64,000 bases of DNA, taken from Bradyrhizobium diazoefficiens. Its GTDB lineage: Bacteria; Pseudomonadota; Alphaproteobacteria; Rhizobiales; Xanthobacteraceae. The notes beneath the pieces were generated by a model. It was not told the DNA's origin. It was given only the letters and a program-made list of their open reading frames with translations, and made no database searches. How positions within the stretch are numbered: position 1 is the first letter of the stretch; each line of letters opens with the position of its first letter. This document shows, piece by piece, positions 1 to 8,525 of the stretch. Both the position numbers and the translations under genes were made by a program. The DNA lies in assembly GCF_018129965.1 (NCBI RefSeq), contig NZ_JAFCKW010000004.1, positions 248,001 through 312,000 on the forward strand, in the 5' to 3' direction.

Positions 1-2
1 CG

Positions 3-56
3 GTCGCCCGGCCCAACACGCCGCTCGGCCAATTGCTTGTGCGCAGGGCTGCATGA
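3..56 (+). other. possible 3' end of a gene cut by the window edge
   Basis: Frame 3 is open from the first base and stops at TGA 54-56, giving a 17-residue tail that ends LLVRRAA. It could be the C-terminus of a gene lying to the left. Frame 1 is also open, to TAG 79-81, so the reading frame is undecided. Nothing in either tail is recognisable. No other gene is seen before 197. Confidence 0.2.
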
Positions 57-196
57 TCCGCTGTACAAGACCCGCGAATAGGAGTTCACTCGCCAAAGCT
101 GTGAATGATCAAGTTGCATCTTGATTCTTCGGCTCCAGCGCGCAAGATTATTCTCGCGTTTTGATTTGGACGATTATTTTCAACCGGGGGAATGTT

Positions 197-364
197 ATGG
201 GTTTCATCAAATTTACCAAGGGTACTTCGCTCAGCGACAAGGATCGCAAGGCGCTCCAGAAATTGCTCTCCGCCGAGAAGAAGAAGCTGCAGTCGGCTCT
301 GAAGGACGTCGACGCCAGTCTTTCCGTGCTGGGCGGGTCGAAGAAGCCCAAGAAGAAGAAGTAA
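197..364 (+). CDS. small lysine-rich protein of unknown function
   Basis: A 55-residue product beginning MGFIKFTKGT and ending in a basic tail (SKKPKKKK). The start at 197 is chosen because a strong purine-rich ribosome binding site (GGGGGAA, 186-192) lies 4-5 bases upstream; an earlier in-frame ATG at 161 lacks one. The middle (about residues 12-40) is highly charged and likely helical. There is no signal peptide or membrane segment. The basic tail suggests nucleic-acid or ribosome association, but this is inference. I do not recognise the family with confidence. Confidence 0.55.
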   Translation: MGFIKFTKGTSLSDKDRKALQKLLSAEKKKLQSALKDVDASLSVLGGSKKPKKKK

Positions 365-578
365 GACTCGCCGGCAAACGCCGCGAATCTTCGGACAACG
401 GCCGCACGCAAGTCGAGCTGGGGGGCTCTCACAAGCTTGCGTCCGTAAACCGTCCAGCAATCGACAAGAATTTGCCCGGGTGGACCGCTACAAGCGGTCT
501 GCTCAACTGCTTCTTGCTTAGTTGATACTTCTGTCAGGTCCGGAGTTTTTCCTCCGCCTGACGCCATGGGCCTGATTG

Positions 579-1310
579 ATGGCAGACGACAGAATTGAAC
601 TGTTTGTCGGACTGATCGAGACCATTGACGAGCCGGGCGCAGTCGATGCGTGCCGACGATTGCTCTCGGTCGACGAAAGGACCCGCGCCGACCGCTTCAT
701 GTTCGAGCGGCATCGGCGGCAGTATATCTTCGCCCACGCGATGCTGCGTCTGGCGTTGTCCAAGGTCGCACCCAACGTCGCGCCCTCCGACTGGTCGTTT
801 GCGACCGGCCGCTATGGGCGGCCGTTCGTCGCGGCGCCCGCGACATCGACCGCGCTGCATTTCAGCCTGTCCCATGCCGACGGCTGCGTTGCCTGCGTCG
901 TGTCGCAGCATGAAGCCGTCGGTATCGACGTCGAAACCGTGTCGCGGCGGGTCGCGCCGTTGTCGACCGCGCTTCGATTCTTTGCCCCCGAAGAGGTCGA
1001 GACCCTGCGCGAACTGCCGGAGCCGGCAGCCATCGAGCGCTTCTTCGACTACTGGACGCTGAAGGAGGCCTATCTGAAGGCCCGTGGTTTCGGGCTCAAC
1101 CTGCCGCTCGACGCCTTCGCGATGCAAGTGTCGCAGGAGGCGATCGAGATCAGCTTCAAGCCCGATATCGCCGACGATCCCTCCGGCTGGCGCTTCTCGC
1201 TGTCATCGCCATCACCGTCGCATCGCCTCGCGATCGCCGACGGCTCCCGCGCCGATGGCGGGCTTCCCATCGCCCGCAATGACTGGCCGCTCCAGGAAGC
1301 GGCTGAATGA
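579..1310 (+). CDS. 4'-phosphopantetheinyl transferase (Sfp type)
   Basis: A 243-residue protein of the Sfp/AcpT superfamily, which moves the 4'-phosphopantetheine arm from CoA to a serine of a carrier protein. The family's acidic Mg-binding motif GIDVE is at about residues 115-119, and the second signature (FFDYWTLKEAYLKARG) at about 155-170 contains the conserved W-x-L-K-E-A. FSLSH (95-99) is the usual motif ahead of them. ATG 579 is preferred to the adjacent TTG at 576. The stop overlaps the next start (ATGA), so the two genes are probably translated together. Size and motif order fit a functional Sfp-type enzyme. No carrier-protein or NRPS/PKS gene is visible nearby, so the substrate is unknown. 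Confidence 0.88.
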   Translation: MADDRIELFVGLIETIDEPGAVDACRRLLSVDERTRADRFMFERHRRQYIFAHAMLRLALSKVAPNVAPSDWSFATGRYGRPFVAAPATSTALHFSLSHADGCVACVVSQHEAVGIDVETVSRRVAPLSTALRFFAPEEVETLRELPEPAAIERFFDYWTLKEAYLKARGFGLNLPLDAFAMQVSQEAIEISFKPDIADDPSGWRFSLSSPSPSHRLAIADGSRADGGLPIARNDWPLQEAAE

Positions 1311-2287
1311 CTCCGGCGCGGCTGCGCATCTTTCCCGCGATTTCGCGCAACCGCGATCCCGGCAAATATGTCGGCGAACTGATGCGGGTGGCTGCGTTCG
1401 CCGACCAAAACGGCTTCGAAGGAATCCTGCTGTTCGAAGGCAACGACGTGTTCGTCGAGCCGTGGGCGATGGCCCAGCACATCATGGCCGCGACCACGCG
1501 AAGCTCGCCGCTGATCGCGGTCAATCCGGTCTACATGCACCCGTTCACGGCCGCGAAGTTCGTCTCGTCGCTTGCGCAGCTTCATGGCCGCAAGGTCTAT
1601 CTCAACATGATCACGGGGACCGCCGTCAGCGATTTGCAGGGGCTTGGCGACGAGCAACCGCATGCGGACCGCTATGTCAGGCTCGGCGAATTCGTGGAAT
1701 TGATGCGGCAGTTGCTGGCAAGCCCGCGGCCGGTGAACTTCGCGGGCCGGTTCTATCGCGCGCACCATCTGCAGCTTCGGCCGCGACTGCCGTCGGAGCT
1801 GATGCCGGAATTCCTGGTCGCCGGACAGTCGGACGCCGCGCAGCGCGTGGCGAAACAGACCGGCTGCATCAAGATGCAGATGCTGCCGCCCGATCTCGAT
1901 CGCGGGCTGGACGCGCCCGGAATGAACTTCGGCATCTTGGCACGCGAGAACCGTGAGGAGGCGCGGCAGGCGGCCAAGGCGCGCTTCCGCGACAGCCCCG
2001 ACGATCGCGAACTGCTCGCGCTCACCGTGGACAACAGCGACTCCGTGTGGAAGCGGCGCCTTTATGACGGCCAGAGCGGCGAGCTTGCCGACAACGGCTA
2101 CTGGCTGTTGCCGTACCTCACTTTCCAGGCCGACTGCCCCTACCTCGTCGGCAGCTACGCCGAGATCGGCGCAAAGCTGCAGGCGTTTGCAGGCAAGGGC
2201 CTGACCACGATCATGCTCGACATGGTCGCGGACGAGGCCGAGATGCAGCATGTCTGCAAGGCGCTCGCGGCAAGCGGGATGCTTTAA
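1307..2287 (+). CDS. LLM-class (luciferase-like) flavin-dependent monooxygenase
   Basis: 326 residues with the bacterial-luciferase-like TIM-barrel pattern: an N-terminal strand (LRIFPAISRN), the FEGILLFEG region, and TRSSPLIAVNPVYMHPFTAAK corresponding to the SsuD-like core, followed by HADRYVRLGEFVELM and a late AGQSDAAQRVAKQTG phosphate-binding loop. Such enzymes use reduced FMN to oxidise alkanesulfonates and other substrates. It overlaps the phosphopantetheinyl transferase by 4 bases, indicating one transcript. A truncated sulfonate/taurine-type ABC ATPase lies convergently just downstream, which would suit organosulfur use, but the transporter is broken. The substrate cannot be told from sequence. 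Confidence 0.8.
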   Translation: MTPARLRIFPAISRNRDPGKYVGELMRVAAFADQNGFEGILLFEGNDVFVEPWAMAQHIMAATTRSSPLIAVNPVYMHPFTAAKFVSSLAQLHGRKVYLNMITGTAVSDLQGLGDEQPHADRYVRLGEFVELMRQLLASPRPVNFAGRFYRAHHLQLRPRLPSELMPEFLVAGQSDAAQRVAKQTGCIKMQMLPPDLDRGLDAPGMNFGILARENREEARQAAKARFRDSPDDRELLALTVDNSDSVWKRRLYDGQSGELADNGYWLLPYLTFQADCPYLVGSYAEIGAKLQAFAGKGLTTIMLDMVADEAEMQHVCKALAASGML

Positions 2288-2288
2288 A

Positions 2289-2681
2289 TCAGACGCCCAG
2301 TGGGCTGAGCCGGGCCAGCGGCTCGCTTCCCTCTCGCCGCCGCAAGAGCTGCATGACATGGCGCTTCAGGCGCACGAACTCGGGCTCGGTCGCGAGGTCG
2401 TGGCTTCGCGGCCGCGCAAAGGGCAGCACCATGTTCTCGATCACCCGACCTGGTCTCGCGCTCATCACGACGATGCGGTCGGCGAGAAACAGCGCCTCGT
2501 CGATATCATGGGTGACGAAGACCATGGTGGTCGGGATCTTGCTCCAGATATCGAGCAGGACCTCCTGCATCATGCCACGCGTCTGTGCATCGAGCGCGCT
2601 GAAGGGCTCATCCATCAGAAGCACCCGCGGCTGGTTGATCAGCGCCCGCGCGATCTCGACCCGCTGCTGCATGCCGCCGCC
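2289..2681 (-). pseudogene. truncated ABC transporter ATPase (SsuB/TauB type), 5' half missing
   Basis: The readable protein (128 residues from the internal ATG at 2672) starts inside the ABC signature: [13 protein letters not shown], then Walker B ([13 protein letters not shown]), D-loop and H-loop (VTHDIDEA), and a normal C-terminus. The Walker A half is absent. Reading upstream on the minus strand, homology ends at about 2679-2682 and a stop follows at 2694-2696. It therefore looks like a deletion remnant of a nitrate/sulfonate/taurine import ATPase. Without Walker A it cannot hydrolyse ATP. Confidence 0.85.
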
Positions 2682-2732
2682 ACGCCCCCGCCCTTACCTA
2701 TTCGCAAGCCCCTGAACAGCTGACGGATTGCG

Positions 2733-3598
2733 ATGACTATTCTCAAGGAAGCTGCTGCGACCGAGCCTGTCGCTTTCGTCGCCCCGCCCGGCACAGGCGT
2801 TGCGTTCGACTGGACCGATGGTAGGAAAGCACGGCCTTCCCGCAGCGCGCGCGCCTTACCCGCGGGTTCGGCGCTGTTCATCAGCGAGACGATCGACGGG
2901 CTGAACGTCGGCGCGCATTTCCTCGATCGCCTGTCGGCACCTGAGCAGGCGCGTGTGCATGCGGCCGGCCGCACGATGACGGTGCGCAGGGCGGGATGGT
3001 GTTCAGCCAGGGCGATGGCCACGACGGCATCTTCATCATCCGGCGCGGCCAGGTGCGGGTCTACTACACGGCGCCGTCCGGTCGCGAGATCACGCTCGCC
3101 TATTGGACGCCGGGACATTTCATCGGAGGCCCCGAGATCTCCGGCGGCGGCTTCCACATGTGGTCGGGCATCGCCATCGAAGCCTGCGAGATCACGGCGC
3201 TCTCCGGCCCGGCGCTCGAGAAGCTCTTGACGGGCATGCCGCACTTCGCGCTGGCGCTGATCGACGGACTTATCGCCAAGGGCAAGTGCTACTCCTCGAT
3301 GGCGCAAATCCTCGGCACGCGCTCGGTGATCGAACGGCTGGCGCAGTTCCTGCTAACCCTGTCGGAGTTGCACGGCACGGCCGACGGCGACACGATCGTC
3401 ATCAACCGCAAGATCACCCATGACCAGATCGCGGCCATGGTCGGCTCGACCCGGCAATGGGTCACGATGATGCTGAAGCGCTTCCAGAATCGCCGCATCA
3501 TCGCCATCGACGGCAGCACCATCCGGATCAGGCGGATCGATCTGCTGGAGCAGATCGTTTTCAAGGATTGGCGCGGATCTTGTCTTGGAAGAGCGTGA
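2733..3598 (+). pseudogene. Crp/Fnr-family transcription regulator, interrupted by a frameshift
   Basis: The N-terminal frame starts at ATG 2733 and carries the beginning of a cyclic-nucleotide-binding-like domain up to TVRRAG. The rest (MVFSQGDGHDGIFIIRRGQ and onward) is in the next frame from 2996 to 3598. That frame contains the beta-roll motifs (YWTPGHFIGGPE) and a C-terminal winged HTH (KITHDQIAAMVGSTRQWVTM). Restoring one G in the G run at 2989-2991 would give RRGGMVFSQGD and one protein of about 288 residues. The change could be real decay or a sequencing error. The downstream half alone (200 residues) lacks part of the sensor domain. Target genes are unknown. Confidence 0.8.
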
Positions 3599-3610
3599 GT
3601 GTATCAGCGA

Positions 3611-3641
3611 CGTCATGGCCGGGCTTGTCCCGGGCATGACG
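3611..3641. repeat. palindromic repeat (Bradyrhizobium type); empty copy of the island's attB
   Basis: An intergenic 31-bp element with dyad symmetry (CGTCATGGCC ... GGGCATGACG) between the Crp-like gene and the convergent amidohydrolase gene. Read on the minus strand it contains GGGACAAGCCCGGCCATGAC, identical to the attB obtained by joining the two outer flanks of the 8.5-49.9 kb island. It could also act as a bidirectional transcript terminator. Confidence 0.7.
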
Positions 3642-3664
3642 ACCTGCGCGGGGAGAGGCGAAGG

Positions 3665-4690
3665 TCACCGCGCCTCTTCGAAGCCCGCCAGCACCGACGT
3701 CAGATTCGCGCCCAGGATATCCGAGAGATAGCCGCCCTCCTGCACGAACACGGTCGGCAGGCCCATCTTCGCGATGGCCTGGCCGATGCGGCGGAAGCCG
3801 GGCGTGGTGACGGCCAGGCCCTTGAGCGGATCGTGCTCGGAGGCGTCCAGCCCGAGCGCGATGACGAGGGCGCCGGGCGCAAAGGACTCGATCGCCTTGC
3901 GCGCGACGTCCAGCGCCTGCATGTAGCCATCGTCGCCGGTGCCGATGGCCAGGGGAATGTTGAGATTGGTACCGAGGCCCGGTCCTTCGCCGCGCTCATG
4001 CGCGTAGCCCCACACATAGGGATAGTACGCGACAGGATCGGCGTGGATCGAGACGGTATAGACGTCGGGGCGCGCGTAGAAGATGCCTTGCGTGCCATTG
4101 CCGTGATGGACATCGACATCGAGGACCACGACGCGCTCATGCTTGAGCCGCAGATGTGCGGCGGCGACAGCGCTGTTGTTGAGGAAGCAGAAGCCGCCGG
4201 CCATGTCGCGATAGGCGTGATGGCCGGGCGGGCGGCAGAGCGCGTAGACCGCGTCTTCGCCGTCCATCACCATCTGCGCTGCCGTGGTCGCGACATCGGT
4301 TGCCGCACAGGCCGCCGCCCAGGTGCCCGGACCGATCGGCGCCGCGGTGTCGGCAGTGTGCCAGCCAAGCTTGCCGACGATGTGGGTGGGATAGGTCGCA
4401 GCGTGGCGCACGGGATGGATGTTGCCGATCATCTCCGGGCCGGAATCGCCGAGCGCGGTCCAGGCGTCCCAGGCTTCGCTCAGGAACGACAGATATTCCG
4501 GGCTGTGAATGCGCGCGCGCGGTCCCTGCCCGAAGGTCGTCGGCGCGACCAGTTGATGCTTGCCGTCCTTCAATCCCTTGAGTAGGCGATCGGCGCGCTC
4601 GGGCTGCTCGGTGGTGCGCTTGACGACACCGCGAACCAGGAAGAATTGCGGATCGTGGCTGCGGTGCAGTTCGGTATGGACGGCTTTCAC
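3665..4690 (-). CDS. histone deacetylase superfamily amidohydrolase (acetylpolyamine type)
   Basis: 341 residues with the complete arginase/deacetylase-fold signatures: RPPGHHA (about 154-160), GGFCFLNN, the zinc-site motif VLDVDVHHGNGTQ (D-x-D-x-H-H) and a late EGGYL loop. This class uses zinc to remove acetyl groups from acetylpolyamines or acetyl-lysines. The N-terminal RTTEQPERADRLL resembles bacterial acetylpolyamine amidohydrolases rather than AcuC. No signal peptide is visible, so it is cytoplasmic. It lies downstream of, and in the same direction as, the propeller genes after a 120-bp gap, so it may have its own promoter. Confidence 0.85.
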   Translation of the reverse strand: MKAVHTELHRSHDPQFFLVRGVVKRTTEQPERADRLLKGLKDGKHQLVAPTTFGQGPRARIHSPEYLSFLSEAWDAWTALGDSGPEMIGNIHPVRHAATYPTHIVGKLGWHTADTAAPIGPGTWAAACAATDVATTAAQMVMDGEDAVYALCRPPGHHAYRDMAGGFCFLNNSAVAAAHLRLKHERVVVLDVDVHHGNGTQGIFYARPDVYTVSIHADPVAYYPYVWGYAHERGEGPGLGTNLNIPLAIGTGDDGYMQALDVARKAIESFAPGALVIALGLDASEHDPLKGLAVTTPGFRRIGQAIAKMGLPTVFVQEGGYLSDILGANLTSVLAGFEEAR

Positions 4691-4811
4691 TCAAACACTC
4701 CGTGCTCTCTGGCGGCGCCACGGATGTCTAGATCCCCGTGGCCGCCAGATGCAAGCAAGAAGAATGCCGTCCCTGTCGCGCTGCCCCGCGTCGGAAGCAG
4801 ACCCCTGATGC

Positions 4812-5750
4812 TCAGCAGCGACCGCGCTGGAGGCAGTGCTCGCGGCCCTGCTGATCGGTGCGGAAGGACTCGATGAAGCCGCCCTGGCGCTGGGTGACGA
4901 AGACGGTCTTGCCGTCGCTGCCGCCGAAGGCGAGGTTGGTCGGCTCCTTGCCTTTCAGCGCGATCTCGCGCTCGACTGCACCGTTCGGCTTGATCAGCGC
5001 GATGGTGCCCTTGAGGATGCGTGCGACATACAGCCGGCCGGTCACATCGGTGCGCAGGCCATCGATGGTGTCGGGCTGGAATGTCTTGATCAGCTTTGCA
5101 TCCGTGAGCGCATTGCCATTGATCGCATAAGACCAGATCTGGCCGCTGCTGGATTCTCCGACATAGAGCGTCTTGCCGTCAGGGCTGAGATCGATGCCGT
5201 TGGTGGTGCCCATCGCGCGCGGCGCGGACATCACCTGTCCCTGCACCGAACCGTCGGCGGCTTTCGCAATCCGCCAGATGTAGCCTTCGCGACCTTTCCA
5301 GTTCGGATCGCTCGCATAGATCGTGCCGTCGCGCGCGATGGTGATATCGTTGGGCTGGTTCATCTCGTCGGAGTGAAACCAGACGGTAGGCTCGGTCGAG
5401 CCCTTCGGGATGATGAAGACGTTGTGCTTCTTGTAGTCGGCGATGAACATCGCGCCGCTGCGGTCGAAACGGATCGCGTTGCCGACGCTGCCTTCCGGGA
5501 GCACCGTGAACGGCTCCGAGGCCGCGCCGCCGGCCGGCAGCCTGCCAATGGTGCCTTTTTTGCCGAAGTTGACGACGAAGAGATTGCCATCGAGATCGGC
5601 GGCCGGGCCTTCGATGCCGAAGGTGTATTCGCTGGCAGGCGTGACCTGCGCGCTCTCGAACAGTTTCGTGTCCGCGCGGGCAGATGCGGCTGCGAGGAGG
5701 AGACAAACGCTACTGCACCACCAGAAAGTCCTGCCGGATGTAATAGCCAT
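4812..5750 (-). CDS. secreted SMP-30/NHL-type beta-propeller protein
   Basis: 312 residues from ATG 5750, chosen because it begins the signal peptide MAITSGRTFWWCSSVCLLL ending in ASARA. The mature part has repeated propeller blades: FGIEGPAADLDGNLFVVNFG, AIRFDRSGAMFIADY, PNDITIARDGTIYASDPNW, TNGIDLSPDGKTLYVGES and LRTDVTGRLYVARI. This pattern is that of SMP-30/gluconolactonase/LRE-like periplasmic proteins, often Ca-dependent lactonases. The start overlaps the end of the upstream dehydrogenase by 41 bp, so they form an operon and may act on the same sugar or lactone. The exact substrate is unknown. Cysteine residues appear near the C-terminus (HCLQRGRC). Confidence 0.75.
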   Translation of the reverse strand: MAITSGRTFWWCSSVCLLLAAASARADTKLFESAQVTPASEYTFGIEGPAADLDGNLFVVNFGKKGTIGRLPAGGAASEPFTVLPEGSVGNAIRFDRSGAMFIADYKKHNVFIIPKGSTEPTVWFHSDEMNQPNDITIARDGTIYASDPNWKGREGYIWRIAKAADGSVQGQVMSAPRAMGTTNGIDLSPDGKTLYVGESSSGQIWSYAINGNALTDAKLIKTFQPDTIDGLRTDVTGRLYVARILKGTIALIKPNGAVEREIALKGKEPTNLAFGGSDGKTVFVTQRQGGFIESFRTDQQGREHCLQRGRC

Positions 5751-7779
5751 CGTCGTCGCTGCACTCGCCATTCAAATAGGGATCGGCCGGCCGGAAGAAT
5801 CGGCTGAAGCCGGGTTTGTCTACAGCGCTGCTTTGTGTCACGACGACGACCTTGGAGGCCGGTATTTCGCCGCATTCCTTGTTGGCCCTGCTGAAGAACT
5901 TGCGTTGCGGCGGGCCGGCCTTGATCCGCATCCGCGTGCCCGGGACCATTGTCGCAACGAGCCTGTCGGCGGTATCGAGCAGGCCGGAATAACCGGGCTC
6001 GGTCTTCGGCAGTTTCTCGCCCCCCGGCGGCATCAGCTTCTCCGCACCGATTCCGCGAAGGCGCGTGCGCAGTCTGCCCGAATCGGGATCGCCCGGGTAG
6101 ATCCAGCCGTCCTGCGACAGCATGAAGCGAAGCACCGTTACGTCCTTCTCCGCGTCCGATTGTCCGGGCTTCAGACCAAAATCCGAATGGCAGCCGACGC
6201 AGTGTTTTTCGACGAGGCCCTTGCGCAGCGTGGTGAGCCGGATGCGGTTCTGCGCGTCCCTGGCGACGAAGGCGGCGAGTTGGTCGATCATCGCCGGACT
6301 GCGGGTATCGCAGGGCAGCGGCGGCGGATCGCCCGCGGCGCGGTCGATCCGGATCACGGTCTGGTTCTTGTCCTCGACCAGCCAGATCGCGCCGTCCTCC
6401 GCAACCGTGATGCCCACAGGCGCGCCCTGCGGCCGCGCGCCGTTGACGCGGTGCCAGCCGGCGATCAATTCCTCGAAGGGCGCGGCGGCGACTTCGCCGG
6501 CGTCGGTCTGGAAGCTGTGGGTCGGATCGGCCGCACAACTGACGCGATAGCGCACCGGCGGAGGGCTCGGCCTCGGGAAGCCGTGGTCGTCGACGTCGTA
6601 GATGAGGACACGGCTGCCGGTCGGGCGATAGCCGTGCAGGCCGACCAGCAGCTTGCCTTCGAGCTCGGGAAATTTGGCGCCATGATAATACAGCATCGCG
6701 AGCGGGGCGCCGTGCGGCGGCATCAGCGAGAGAGGCGGCTTGTAGAGCGCGTTGGCCGTGCACAGCGACTTGTAGAGGCCCGACTGCAACACGGTTCTGA
6801 ATTCGGGGCTCGGCGTCGACAGATCGTAGCAGTAGGGCCAGCCATAATGCTTGCCCTGCTCGACCGCATTGATCTCCTCGTTGGGCTTGAAAATATCGGG
6901 CAGGTCGCGGCCGTTCTCGCCTTGCAGGAAGGCGTAGCCGGCATCGGGAAAGTTCGGATGCAGCGCCAGCGCCATCGAATTGCGCAAGCCGCGCGCATAG
7001 ACCAGATGCGGCGGATCCGGATCGTTCGGCTTCAAGGCCGGAAAGACGCCGCCCGCGGGCGGCATGAACAGCCAGATCGACGCCATCGCGGCTGCGCCTT
7101 CCGCCGCGGCACAAGGCCGCGTGATCGGCGCCGGCGTGATGCAGTCGTCGCTGTGCGAGCCGATGTTGACGAACAGCCGCCCGTTCCGGTCGAACACGAA
7201 CTGCTTGAGCGGATGCGCGCTCTCGTCGAGCCTGGCCCCGTCGGGCAGCGTGATCCGGCGCCCGGGCATATGACGGATGATGGTCTCGATCGTGCCGCGC
7301 GGATTGTCCGCCAGCGGATCGAACCGGAAGATCGTCTCGGCGGTCGAGGCATACAGTTTCCTGTCCGGTCCGATCACGAGCCCGAATGGATACTCCACAC
7401 CAGTCAGCAATTCCTTGAACCGCTGCCCCTGCGGCGCGCGCGGATCGAGCAGCAGCAATCGCCCGTCCGTGTGTCCCCAGCCGCCCATGTCGGTGACCAC
7501 GAACAGGTCGCGGCCCGGCACCTGGACGATCGTGCGCGGAAACTTGAGATGATCCTCCTCGCTGGCGACGAGGCCGGCGCAAAATCCCGGCTTCATGTCG
7601 ATCTGGAGTCTGGGAAAGGCGAGATCGCCGCTGCCGCAGAGGTCGGCGCCGATCGCGTAGCCGCTCCTCTTCACCGGTTCGCAGGAGGCTCCCGCGGCAA
7701 GGCTCAGCAGCGCACCAGCGACAATGGCGACAAGGAGACGCTGGTAGCGATGTTCGCGCCAGACTGTGGGGTGATGCAC
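5710..7779 (-). CDS. periplasmic glucose/sorbosone dehydrogenase-like propeller fused to a cytochrome c domain
   Basis: 689 residues. An N-terminal signal (LLVAIVAGALLSLAAGAS) precedes a PQQ-type soluble glucose/sorbosone dehydrogenase propeller, with TDMGGWGHTDGRLLLLDP, YPFGLVIGPDRKLYAST, YARGLRNSMALALHPNF and HYGWPYCYD as landmarks. The C-terminal 170 residues hold a haem-c motif CVGCH (527-531) and a PPGGEKLP stretch that could provide the distal ligand. Such fusions oxidise sugars or aldehydes and pass electrons to the respiratory chain. It is the first gene of a two-gene operon with the secreted propeller protein. PQQ dependence is inferred from the fold. Confidence 0.75.
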   Translation of the reverse strand: MHHPTVWREHRYQRLLVAIVAGALLSLAAGASCEPVKRSGYAIGADLCGSGDLAFPRLQIDMKPGFCAGLVASEEDHLKFPRTIVQVPGRDLFVVTDMGGWGHTDGRLLLLDPRAPQGQRFKELLTGVEYPFGLVIGPDRKLYASTAETIFRFDPLADNPRGTIETIIRHMPGRRITLPDGARLDESAHPLKQFVFDRNGRLFVNIGSHSDDCITPAPITRPCAAAEGAAAMASIWLFMPPAGGVFPALKPNDPDPPHLVYARGLRNSMALALHPNFPDAGYAFLQGENGRDLPDIFKPNEEINAVEQGKHYGWPYCYDLSTPSPEFRTVLQSGLYKSLCTANALYKPPLSLMPPHGAPLAMLYYHGAKFPELEGKLLVGLHGYRPTGSRVLIYDVDDHGFPRPSPPPVRYRVSCAADPTHSFQTDAGEVAAAPFEELIAGWHRVNGARPQGAPVGITVAEDGAIWLVEDKNQTVIRIDRAAGDPPPLPCDTRSPAMIDQLAAFVARDAQNRIRLTTLRKGLVEKHCVGCHSDFGLKPGQSDAEKDVTVLRFMLSQDGWIYPGDPDSGRLRTRLRGIGAEKLMPPGGEKLPKTEPGYSGLLDTADRLVATMVPGTRMRIKAGPPQRKFFSRANKECGEIPASKVVVVTQSSAVDKPGFSRFFRPADPYLNGECSDDDGYYIRQDFLVVQ

Positions 7780-7986
7780 GGCGGCCTCCCGGACTTTGCG
7801 TGCAGACTTGTTCCATGTCGAGATAACGCCGTCCAGCTGGTCATCACCCGCCTCTGATGAAACCTGTCACGGCCTTGTTCCCGACCAATCACCGTAGAGT
7901 CCCTGACCGGGCTCGACCCGAATGTTTCGCGCATGCTTCGGATGGTATCGGTTCGCCGTCCCGATCGCTCCCGGCAGGAGACGCCT

Positions 7987-8220
7987 ATGGTCCACGTCTA
8001 TTTCCACTGCTCCAATACCGACGGCACGCTGGTCGATCGCAGCGGTGCCGCGGTGGCCAGCCTGGCCGAGGCGCGCGACCGTGCCAGCCAGATCATGAGC
8101 GCGATGATCCGGACGCCCGGCACCGAGGACTGGCGCGAGTGGGTCATTCATGTCAGCGGCTCCGACGGCGAGGAGATCTTCGAACTCCCCTTCACCGCCA
8201 TGCTCGGCAAACCGCATTGA
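7987..8220 (+). CDS. DUF6894-like small protein
   Basis: 77 residues, MVHVYFHCSNTDGTLVDRSG onward, with LAEARDRASQIM and a final ISGSDGEEIFELPF-like stretch (here VSGSDGEEIFELPF). This is the pattern of the small DUF6894-type proteins abundant in Bradyrhizobium. The start has an AGGAG sequence 5-10 bases upstream. No catalytic residues are evident and the function is unknown. The family name is from memory of the pattern. Confidence 0.7.
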   Translation: MVHVYFHCSNTDGTLVDRSGAAVASLAEARDRASQIMSAMIRTPGTEDWREWVIHVSGSDGEEIFELPFTAMLGKPH

Positions 8221-8229
8221 GGTGATGCC

Positions 8230-8406
8230 GTGCTGATCGCCTCATTGACCCTGCTCTGCAGGCCCCTGACCTTCGTCGCCGCCAAATGGCAAAAGCTGGT
8301 GCGAATCGCCGGCAACCCCTACCGCCCCGAACTTCACTACATGCGCGGCCCGGGGCCGAAATGGCACGCCAAGTTTCAGGCAAGCCGGCTGTACCGCATG
8401 CGCTGA
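8230..8406 (+). CDS. short basic ORF, hypothetical
   Basis: A GTG-started ORF of 58 residues, 9 bases after the DUF6894-like gene and probably cotranscribed with it. The product has a hydrophobic start (LIASLTLLCRPLTFVAA) followed by a basic, aromatic tail (NPYRPELHYMRGPGPKWHAK). It may be membrane-anchored. I do not recognise it. The GTG start and weak ribosome binding site keep confidence moderate. Confidence 0.4.
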   Translation: MLIASLTLLCRPLTFVAAKWQKLVRIAGNPYRPELHYMRGPGPKWHAKFQASRLYRMR

Positions 8407-8447
8407 GCGGCGCAGCTTTGCTCACTTCCCGCGAACGGTCTCTCCAC

Positions 8448-8525
8448 CCGTCATGCCCGGGCTTGTCCCGGGTATCCACGTCTTGGCATCCGCATCGAAA
8501 AACATGGATGGCCGGGACAAGCCCG
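8448..8525. repeat. left half of a split palindromic repeat; attL side of the island
   Basis: Inverted arms CGGGCTTGTCCCGG (8458-8471) and CCGGGACAAGCCCG (8512-8525) form a long hairpin typical of the Bradyrhizobium repeat. The repeat normally continues GCCATGACG, but here stops at GCCCG (8521-8525) and runs into TGTCTTTACC. The missing continuation is present at 49906-49914. The stop codon of the recombinase (8451-8453) lies inside this repeat. Confidence 0.75.

Noticed and set aside
5360..7857. Long open frames (over 800 codons) on both strands across the dehydrogenase region
   Set aside because: They are out-of-frame shadows of the GC-rich dehydrogenase gene: arginine/proline-rich, no motifs, no ribosome binding sites.
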